Of a stretch of DNA of 64,000 nt, positions 58,400 through 64,000 are shown in pieces. This stretch comes from Thalassorhabdus alkalitolerans (GTDB lineage Bacteria; Bacillota; Bacilli; Bacillales; Marinococcaceae). The stretch's first letter is position 1. Every line of letters starts with the position of its first letter. The notes beneath the pieces were generated by a model. It did no database searches. It saw only the letters and a program-made list of their open reading frames with translations, and was not told the DNA's origin. The stretch is from the NCBI RefSeq assembly GCF_042656585.1, contig NZ_JBHSPG010000023.1; one strand, 5' to 3'. The translations under genes were made by a program, and so were the position numbers.

Positions 58400-58549
58400 C
58401 ATATTATCGGCACGGAATTAGTTGGCAGTTGTGAGGACTGGCTTTGAAGAACTCGTCGACTCCACCTTGAAAGAGGTGGGAAAGGATTTATGGAAAAGAT
58501 TCCATTAGTGCTATGGACCTGCTTTTTATGGAACTTTTCAGGTAAGGCT

Positions 58550-58576
58550 GTAAGAAAGCTGTGTCATTGACGATAA
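58550..58576 (+). promoter_or_regulatory. Possible SigD promoter of fliD copy 2
   Basis: GTAA, 15 bp, then GACGATAA, about 115 bp before the fliD start. The -10 is good, the -35 is poor. Confidence 0.35.
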
Positions 58577-58692
58577 AAGAAAAAAGGCATGATCCATCAT
58601 GGGAAGGTGGCATGTTCTTCATTAAATAATAAAAATCAGACAAATACATATCGGTAACCAGACAACTAAATAAAGAAAGAAGGCGGAGAGCC

Positions 58693-60501
58693 ATGAGACT
58701 TTCAGGTTTTGCGTCCGGAATGGACACTGATCAAATGATTCGGGATTTAATGCGGGTAGAACGTATGCCGATGGATAAAATGTTTCAGCAAAAGCAGATC
58801 ATTGAGTGGCAGATGGAATCTTACCGTGAAGTCAACCGAATGTTTGATACCTTTCGTACTAATATATTTGACACAGTGATGAGAAGCGCCAATATGCTTG
58901 CTCGGACAGTCAGCTCTTCCGATGACAGCCGTGTGACGGCAACGGCGGCTTCAACGGCAGGGAATTCTTCCTTTCGGATCACAGAAGTAAGCCAGTTGGC
59001 TTCAGCGGCTTCTCAAAACAGCTCTGATCCTATCTCAGGCGGGACTCTTGATGCTGCCAAGGCGTTACACACTCAAGCTTTGTCAGAGGACATGGAATGG
59101 AAGCAGGGAGTATTTAATCAAGAAACAAAGCGTGTGGATCAAGCAGGGACAACCTTTTATTTTGAAAAGGAAGCCATTAAGGCCGATGCCCTGGAGGATA
59201 CGATAGTAAAAATAGGAGGCCGCTCTTATGAGGTCGTCACTGAAGGAGACGCAGGCAGTCTTTCCAGTGGGCAGGTATTGGTAACGAAAGAGGAAGACGG
59301 AAGGCTGCGGCTTGATTTTGCTGACACAGTCAGCAGAGGAGCGCAGGTGAATGTTCAATATATCACTGAAGGAGAAGGCCGATATACGACCGGAAGCATC
59401 ACTACTTTTACTACTAATGGAGAAGAAGTGAAGAATTCATTTATTGTCAGAGACGGACAGACAATGAATCAGGTGCTTCAGGAGATCAGCCGGTCTAACG
59501 CAGGTGTCAATGTGTTTTATGATTCTTTTTCAGATAAAGTATCCGTAACCAGGACGCAAACCGGAAGTTTTAACCCAGGGGGAAATGAAATTCTTTTTGA
59601 AGGAGATTTTTTCACCCGTGCTCTAAAGCTGTCAAATGATGGCGAGCCGGGCTCCCAAGGAGGGCAGAATGCCGTATTTACCTTAAACGGTCTAGAAACA
59701 GAGCGTCCGAATAATACGTTTACAATCAATGGAATGACCCTCACGCTAAGGGATACTTTCGGAGTGGACGACCCGCCTGTAACTCTTGCAGCTTCCATTG
59801 ATACCGACAAAGTGTTTCAGACCATTAAAGGGTTTGTTGATGAATACAATGAGATTCTAGAAAAAGTAAACGGGATGCTGACCGAAACCAGATATCGGGA
59901 CTACCCCCCTTTAACAGATGAACAGAAAGAAGCGATGAGTGATCGTGAAATTGAAAAGTGGGAGGAACGGGCCCAAAGTGGAATGATTCGAAATGATCGT
60001 GTGATTTCAGGAGCCTTGGATAGATTCCGAACAGATATTTACGGAAGTGTGACTTCTAGTCTTAATACGGAATTCCGCCAGCTTGCCACCATAGGTATTA
60101 CTACTTCCAGGGACTATACAGAACGAGGAAAGCTTGAAATTGATGAAACGAAGCTGAGAGCGGCAATAGAAGCTGATCCAGACGGGGTGTTTGCTTTGTT
60201 TACAGCAGACGGTCCGACAGCAGCTGAAAAAGGCATTGGCAGGCGGCTCCGTGACTCTTTAGGGCAATCGATTGATCGAATAGCTGATCGAGCTGGCGGT
60301 TTGCGAGGAAAAGTGCAAAACCATCAATTTACGTTAGGCAGGAACATCCGGTCCATCGATCAGCGTATTTCTGACTTTGAAAGACGTCTGCAGCAGACGG
60401 AAGAACGTTTCTGGAGACAATTTACCGCTATGGAAAAGGCAATGGCACAAGCAAATAATCAGGCTAATATGATTTATTCTCAAATGTTTGGCATGTATTA
60501 A
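58693..60501 (+). CDS. fliD: Flagellar capping protein FliD (copy 2)
   Basis: The 602-residue paralogue of the fliD at 51692 begins RLSGFASGMDTDQMIRDLMR. FliD_C blocks are FVDEYNEILEKVNGMLTETR and TRYRDYPPLTDEQKEAMSD, with a helical end (SIDQRISDFERRLQQTEERF) ending MIYSQMFGMY. N- and C-terminal coiled parts are conserved, while the middle differs from copy 1. It stands directly before fliS and fliT, the standard fliD-fliS-fliT order, so this may be the ancestral copy. The ATG follows AGGCGGAGAGCC. Two caps suggest either heteromeric caps or alternative filaments, although only one flagellin is seen here. Confidence 0.94.
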   Translation: MRLSGFASGMDTDQMIRDLMRVERMPMDKMFQQKQIIEWQMESYREVNRMFDTFRTNIFDTVMRSANMLARTVSSSDDSRVTATAASTAGNSSFRITEVSQLASAASQNSSDPISGGTLDAAKALHTQALSEDMEWKQGVFNQETKRVDQAGTTFYFEKEAIKADALEDTIVKIGGRSYEVVTEGDAGSLSSGQVLVTKEEDGRLRLDFADTVSRGAQVNVQYITEGEGRYTTGSITTFTTNGEEVKNSFIVRDGQTMNQVLQEISRSNAGVNVFYDSFSDKVSVTRTQTGSFNPGGNEILFEGDFFTRALKLSNDGEPGSQGGQNAVFTLNGLETERPNNTFTINGMTLTLRDTFGVDDPPVTLAASIDTDKVFQTIKGFVDEYNEILEKVNGMLTETRYRDYPPLTDEQKEAMSDREIEKWEERAQSGMIRNDRVISGALDRFRTDIYGSVTSSLNTEFRQLATIGITTSRDYTERGKLEIDETKLRAAIEADPDGVFALFTADGPTAAEKGIGRRLRDSLGQSIDRIADRAGGLRGKVQNHQFTLGRNIRSIDQRISDFERRLQQTEERFWRQFTAMEKAMAQANNQANMIYSQMFGMY

Positions 60502-60747
60502 GAGGAAATGACGAAACTTTTAAAGAATTATAGAGAGAAACCGTGACAAATGTCGTAAGATGGAAGAAGCTTTAAAGAGTAAGCAAGGAAAAGTGTACGG
60601 AAAAAGCCCTGGTGACAATCGAACAAGGACCACACGGATGGAACGTGAAAAAAGGGTGGCGGCATTTTACATAAAAAACGTGTTTGGGGAAAAGCAGTCC
60701 GGTCGGTGTGAAGTTTTAAAGAAGCTTGCAAGGAAGGTGACAGACAC

Positions 60748-61380
60748 ATGAGTTTTCAAAATGCACAGGCAGTTTATAAGAAAAATATGCAGGAGGCCGA
60801 AGCGTACAAAAATGCAGGCAGGCAGGGGCAAAGTCAGCCCGAAGCTGGCAAGGGTGGAGCAGCCATAGGAAGGATTCCTGTGGCTGCAAAAGTGATCGAA
60901 CGGCCTGGTACAGCGGCAACCGCCGGGGGTGAGGGAGCTTCCCGGCGGGACGGCAGCCAAGTAAGAGCGGGGAATCAAACGGCGAGCACCAGCGCCTCGA
61001 ACCAATATAAGCAAAATGCTCTGCAAACCGCCTCGCCTGGTGAGTTGACAATGCTTTTGTATAACGCCTGCCTTAAATTTATCAAAAAAGGAAAGGTTGC
61101 TATTGAAGAAGGAGATGCAGAAGCCAGAAATAAGTTTGTGAGCCGGGCACAGGACATCATTCGTGAGCTGATGGTTACCTTAAAGACGGACAGTGAGGTT
61201 GGGCAAAGCATGCTTCAAATGTATGACTTTATTCATCACAGGCTGGTAGAAGCGAATATTAATAATGATGCGAAGGCACTTGATGAAGCAGAACAGTTTG
61301 TTGCTGATTTTCGCGACACATGGAAAGAAGTCATTAAGCTTGACCGCCAGCATCGTCATAATGAAGGCGGGCAAATCTAA
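60748..61380 (+). CDS. fliS: Flagellin chaperone FliS with an N-terminal insertion
   Basis: The 210-residue protein binds unpolymerised flagellin. The FliS core starts near residue 84 (NQYKQNALQTASPGELTMLL) and runs to FVADFRDTWKEVIKLDRQHR, with LYNACLKFIKKGK and MYDFIHHRLVEANI in between. The usual protein is about 130 residues. Here an extra segment of about 75 residues, rich in Ala, Gly, Gln and Arg, precedes the core, after a first copy-like start (AQAVYKKNMQEAEAYKNA). It may come from a partial duplication of the start and insertion of GC-rich DNA. The ATG follows GGAAGGTGACAGACAC, and its stop overlaps the fliT start. Confidence 0.92.
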   Translation: MSFQNAQAVYKKNMQEAEAYKNAGRQGQSQPEAGKGGAAIGRIPVAAKVIERPGTAATAGGEGASRRDGSQVRAGNQTASTSASNQYKQNALQTASPGELTMLLYNACLKFIKKGKVAIEEGDAEARNKFVSRAQDIIRELMVTLKTDSEVGQSMLQMYDFIHHRLVEANINNDAKALDEAEQFVADFRDTWKEVIKLDRQHRHNEGGQI

Positions 61381-61745
61381 TGTCAAAAATTAAATCCTTA
61401 TTTCTGGCAACTAAAACATTAGCTCATCATCTGAGCAGGGAACTTCCAAAAGGATTGGACGAAAGAGATGAGTATATTATAGCAGTTGAGGATTATCTAC
61501 AATCGAGGGACCGGCTCCTTAAGGAGATTTTGCAGGAAAAGCCTTCATTTTCTGAAACAGACCGTAAATTAGGCATGGAAGTCCTGAGGATGAATGAAAA
61601 AATTGAAGAGCAAATGGAAAAGATCCAATCAGTCATCAGCGCTGACATCAGAGCGTTAAAGAAGAAAAGAAAGACAGGCCAGAGGTACGAGAATCCATAC
61701 GAGGGCACAACCGTTGATGGTGTGTTTTTCGATAGCAAAAAATAG
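61380..61745 (+). CDS. fliT: FliT-like flagellar chaperone
   Basis: This is a 121-residue helical protein. The gene overlaps the fliS stop (TAATG) and so is translated with it. Helices around IIAVEDYLQSRDRLLKEIL and LRMNEKIEEQMEKIQSV fit FliT, the chaperone of FliD. The tail YENPYEGTTVDGVFFDSKK matches the end typical of these Bacillus proteins. It is the last clear gene of fliD-fliS-fliT; a repeat array with three palindromes follows. Confidence 0.82.
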   Translation: MSKIKSLFLATKTLAHHLSRELPKGLDERDEYIIAVEDYLQSRDRLLKEILQEKPSFSETDRKLGMEVLRMNEKIEEQMEKIQSVISADIRALKKKRKTGQRYENPYEGTTVDGVFFDSKK

Positions 61746-61793
61746 ACAAGAGAACTTGCACAGAGAGAGACCTCCCTGCCAAGTTCTCTTTTT

Positions 61794-62023
61794 GGTGCCA
61801 GGCACCCGGACGGAGAAGGTGTCCGGGGCCGAGACCGGGCGAAACCGCCGCCCCCTGGTGCAGGAGCACGGATTGGACAATTACAAACATGTAACAACCG
61901 ATTGTGGTGCCAGGCACCTTTAAAATATGGTCTGTTTCTATTACCATAGGTGTAGGAGCCAGCGCCTGAAAAAGGCCAGTGAATATTACAGCAGTATTAC
62001 AAACAGCAGTGGTGCCAGGCACC
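61794..62023 (+). repeat. Three-copy REP-like palindrome array after fliT
   Basis: Palindromes are at 61794, 61906 and 62011. The second has TGTAACA, the third TATTACA, each 9 nt upstream; the first has none. Spacing is 112 and 105 bp. Unlike the 26.6 and 29.6 kb arrays, intervening sequences differ from each other. No gene lies here. Confidence 0.88.
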
Positions 62024-62046
62024 CCTGATAAAGGGAGGGGATTGGA

Positions 62047-62421
62047 GTGTCCCAGCAGTTAAGGGAGTCGGAAAGAAAGTTTTTGCGTTTATATATGGAA
62101 TGGCTGAATACGGTGGAAGAAGGATTGATGTCAGTCAGCTCGTTTTACCGGGAAGGTCACACAGACAGCGGGGATCGGCTGCTTGCTCAAATGATGGAAG
62201 GGTTCGTTCCATTTGATGCATCGAATATGACGATGAAGTACATCTTTGGACGGGAGGAAAAGCATGAAGAAGAGCTTAATCGCTTTCAAGAAGTAGTAGA
62301 AAAAGCCTCCGCCATTGAAGAGCTGAATGAGGAGGGAGAGAGGTTTCGTTTTCTGACCAAGGAAATCATCCCTGCTTTTCAACGCTGGAAGCTTATCGTG
62401 TGGCAGGTTGCTGGAAAATGA
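62047..62421 (+). CDS. Hypothetical helical protein after fliT
   Basis: From GTG 62047 (AGGGAGGGGATTGG upstream) this encodes 124 residues. The product is all helical (RESERKFLRLYMEWLNTVEE, then EELNRFQEVVEKASAIEELN, ending AFQRWKLIVWQVAGK). I recognise no family. The size, helical make-up and position, beyond fliS-fliT, would suit another small flagellar chaperone or a GvpX-like helper, but this is only context. REP-like palindromes flank it on both sides. Confidence 0.68.
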   Translation: MSQQLRESERKFLRLYMEWLNTVEEGLMSVSSFYREGHTDSGDRLLAQMMEGFVPFDASNMTMKYIFGREEKHEEELNRFQEVVEKASAIEELNEEGERFRFLTKEIIPAFQRWKLIVWQVAGK

Positions 62422-62433
62422 GTTTCCAAGTGA

Positions 62434-62464
62434 GGTGCCTGGCACCACACCGAGGAGTGTAATA
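62434..62464 (-). repeat. Single REP-like palindrome, reverse orientation
   Basis: GGTGCCTGGCACC at 62434-62446. Read on the minus strand it is GGTGCCAGGCACC with TATTACA 11 nt upstream (62458-62464). It is between convergent genes. Confidence 0.85.
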
Positions 62465-62476
62465 TTTGTCATATAC

Positions 62477-62516
62477 AAAAAGCTGAACCAGAGTGAACCT
62501 CTGGATCAGCTTTTAT
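62477..62516. terminator. Bidirectional terminator between convergent genes
   Basis: AAAAGCTGA and TCAGCTTTT, with an inner CCAGAG/CTCTGG, form one long interrupted stem. T-runs exist on both sides. Confidence 0.87.
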
Positions 62517-63569
62517 TTATTCTTCGTCATTCTCTTCCTCATCATCTTCGTTGTCGTCTACGTCCTGATCGGTGTCCCCGTTTTCGAGCTCGCTTTGATC
62601 AATATCCAAATCATCAAGATCTGTTTCTTCCATGTCCTGAATACTGCCAAGCTCTTCAAAATTCAGTTCTTCTGCGTTTTCAACAACGTCTTCTGGAATC
62701 TCAATTTCTTCTATTTCATTGTAATTGCTATAGGTCGCTTCCATTTGCTGTGACGTAGTAAAGGAATCGTCACCCTCAAGGTTCATTGTCATTTCCATGT
62801 CCATCGTCATGCCTGTTTGATAAAAAGTTTCTTCATCAATAAACAAGGTGTATTCCAAGTGTTCAATTTCCATCATTGCAAACAGCTGGTCAACCATCGT
62901 TGAGATATCCCCTTCAAGCATCCCCGTCATTTCCAGAGCCAGCTGTTTGAGCTGCTCACTGTCTCCTGATACCTCCAGGATGTATTCACCATCTGCCTGG
63001 CTTACCTCTATATTTTCTTCAAACTGAATGAGAAGCTCCAGCTGTTCTTCAGGGCTTTCATAGTGCTGGGCCAGTTCATTGACAGAATCCCTGAAATCAT
63101 CAGGGAGCTTGAACCATTGGTCTTCAACTGAGTCTTTAAGGAAAAGACCCTCTTCTCCGTAGTAGGTTTGAGCTTCTATTTCTTCCATGCCTTCTTCATC
63201 AGATTGCATAATGGTATTTTCATAGTATCTAAGCGGATCAAGCATTATTTCAGAGGAGGTGTTTGTCGTAATGGACATGCTCTCGCCCTGAAAATCCATA
63301 TCCTGAACCATGGACATATCCATTGCATAGCTTTCTACGTCCGTCATCACTTCTGTTGTGCGGGACATTATTTCTTCTGCGTGTAAATCACTTTCCGCAG
63401 CTGGCTCTTCATTTTCCTCTATTTGTTCCTCTTCTTCTAAATCCTCTTGGTCTTCTATTTCGGCAGGATCGGTAGTTACAGCCTCTTCCTGAGTTTCCTC
63501 ATTACCGCCGCAGGCAGTCAGAAAACCAAGCATAAGCACCAGGGCAATCCATGAGTTAATGGGTTTCAT
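62517..63569 (-). CDS. Lipoprotein of the LolA-like DUF6612 type
   Basis: This is a 350-residue exported lipoprotein. The lipobox is LGFLTAC with the cysteine at residue 20, and a very acidic linker runs to about residue 65. A LolA-like beta domain follows: IMSRTTEVMTDVESYAMDMS, then EIMLDPLRYYENTIM, YGEEGLFLKDSVEDQWFKLP and LEYTLFIDEETFYQTGM. This pattern is typical of DUF6612 proteins of bacilli. It ends in an Asp/Glu-only tail. Function is unknown; lipid or hydrophobic-ligand binding is likely for the fold. The ATG is preceded by GGGGAGGAGTT. Confidence 0.85.
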   Translation of the reverse strand: MKPINSWIALVLMLGFLTACGGNEETQEEAVTTDPAEIEDQEDLEEEEQIEENEEPAAESDLHAEEIMSRTTEVMTDVESYAMDMSMVQDMDFQGESMSITTNTSSEIMLDPLRYYENTIMQSDEEGMEEIEAQTYYGEEGLFLKDSVEDQWFKLPDDFRDSVNELAQHYESPEEQLELLIQFEENIEVSQADGEYILEVSGDSEQLKQLALEMTGMLEGDISTMVDQLFAMMEIEHLEYTLFIDEETFYQTGMTMDMEMTMNLEGDDSFTTSQQMEATYSNYNEIEEIEIPEDVVENAEELNFEELGSIQDMEETDLDDLDIDQSELENGDTDQDVDDNEDDEEENDEE

Positions 63570-63869
63570 AAAAACTCCTCCCCTTTTTCAATAGCCAATT
63601 ATGTTCTTTTAAAGCGTACCATATGCGCAGAACTTATTATACAGTCTGCAAAAGAGACACTTTTTTAAGTTTATTCCCTGCTGTTATGTATAATATTGCA
63701 ATTATTTCCATAGTAATTAAAATACTATAAGAGTTGAAGATTATAAATAGTTCCAACGAAAAAGGCTTCAAATTACTCAGTTTAAGTGGGGCTTTGTTAG
63801 CGAAAAAAACTCCACAAAAAGGGATACAGAAAAAGCCTTTGCCAGAGTGTCAGGCAAAAGCTTTTTTAC
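63570..63869. other. Gene-free stretch
   Basis: Promoter region of the lipoprotein (AT-rich, 63600-63740) and a hairpin-terminator at 63829-63868. A 72-codon plus-strand frame at 63734 overlaps that terminator and has no ribosome site, so no gene is called. Confidence 0.6.
63829..63868. terminator. Terminator of the gene entering from the right edge
   Basis: AAAGC-TTTGCC pairs with GGCAAA-GCTTT with one mismatch. It has TTTTTC on the minus strand and TTTTTTAC on the plus strand. Confidence 0.8.
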
Positions 63870-64000
63870 TTAGCAAATGTTTTCAGGCGGAGCTCCTCTT
63901 AAAACAAAATGGCTTTCTTTGTTTTCCTTCAGCTGCTCCTCTGCTTTTTTAAGGTATGCCAGTGCTTTGTCAAAGTCTTGAGAGACGTACCGTTCAATTG
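63870..64000 (-). CDS. C-terminal end of an unidentified protein (truncated by the window edge)
   Basis: A minus-strand frame is open to the right edge and ends in TAA at 63870-63872, just before a terminator. The 42 visible residues include RYVSQDFDKALAYLKKAEEQ and end in LRGAPPENIC. The first part looks like one TPR-type helix pair. The visible part is too short to name. The terminator immediately downstream supports it being a real gene end. Confidence 0.55.
   Translation of the reverse strand, partial: IERYVSQDFDKALAYLKKAEEQLKENKESHFVLRGAPPENIC

Larger units (their letters stand above)
58106..58692. other. 587-bp gene-free region with terminator and promoter-like site
   Basis: No coding frame is convincing. 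It contains AT-rich sequence to 58290, a strong terminator at 58369-58399 about 265 bp beyond the chemoreceptor stop, a SigD-like site at 58550-58576 and a palindrome CATGATCCATCATG at 58588-58601. The terminator could end the chemoreceptor transcript or a separate small RNA starting near 58270. Confidence 0.6.

Noticed and set aside
60560..60751. A 63-codon frame overlapping the fliS start by ATGA
   Set aside because: The overlap is suggestive of coupling, but there is no ribosome site before the ATG, the composition is unremarkable, and no known gene lies between fliD and fliS.
61714..61923. A 69-codon frame across the array after fliT
   Set aside because: It translates repeat DNA and the fliT tail in another frame.
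63734..63952. A 72-codon plus-strand frame near the right end
   Set aside because: It overlaps the terminator and the minus-strand gene end at 63870, and has no ribosome site.

Overview
The window reads as a chromosomal segment of a motile, naturally competent, spore-forming member of the Bacillaceae (Bacillota). The gene order yvyE-degS-degU-degV-comFA-comFC-yvyF-flgM-flgN-flgK-flgL-yviE-fliW-csrA-hag matches Bacillus subtilis. TTG starts with strong Shine-Dalgarno sites are common. Exported proteins are very rich in Asp/Glu, which suggests a salt- or alkali-adapted relative, but the genus cannot be read from sequence alone. No rRNA, tRNA or CRISPR array is visible.

Layout. 0-4 kb: the end of an SGNH-tailed acyltransferase, dsdA, an orphan glpP and a cell-wall amidase. 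4-9.3 kb: a mannitol operon mtlA-mtlR-mtlF-mtlD. 9.3-10.05 kb: an internally deleted IS1182-type element whose 19-bp flanking duplication is the mtlD terminator hairpin. 10-17.6 kb: small housekeeping and hypothetical genes, including an Sda-like sporulation checkpoint peptide, a small sigma factor, an ATP-grasp protein, a Bax-inhibitor-like membrane protein, a YdcF protein, and a two-gene operon of a REP-associated (HUH/Y1) transposase coupled to ssbB. 17.8-24.1 kb: a SwrC-type RND pump, an M20 carbamoylase and YvyE. 24.4-36.6 kb: degSU, degV, comF and the flagellar hook-junction/fliW/csrA genes. 36.9-39.9 kb: a LuxR-type regulator, a ComK homologue and flagellin. 39.9-43.6 kb: an AT-rich pair of ATP-grasp genes. 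43.7-47.8 kb: lytST and a CstA-type transporter. 47.8-64 kb: lipoproteins, two chemoreceptors, flaG, two fliD genes, a GH16 enzyme, fliS, fliT and hypotheticals.

Two repeat systems cut across this layout. The first is a 13-bp near-palindrome, GGTGCCAGGCACC, present 15 times, always outside genes. In 12 copies a heptamer of the form T(G/A)T(T/A)ACA lies exactly 9 or 11 nt away. These copies flank the promoter side of the transposase-ssbB operon and form local arrays with unit lengths of 83 and 95 bp. I read them as the REP-like partners of that transposase. The second is a 20-21 bp tandem repeat built on ATAATTGGGTC, present as one array between flgK and flgL and as a longer decaying array, in the opposite orientation, after the first fliD.

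The genes form a coherent motility/competence/transition-state region: DegS-DegU and ComK as regulators, FlgM as anti-SigD, FliW-CsrA-Hag as a flagellin homeostasis switch (with a CsrA-like hairpin in the hag leader), and SigD-type promoters before hag, a chemoreceptor and flaG. The most unusual gene content is the transposase-ssbB-palindrome system, and a mosaic flagellin gene whose 3' part shares AT-rich codon use with the two downstream ATP-grasp ligase genes, suggesting that they arrived together.
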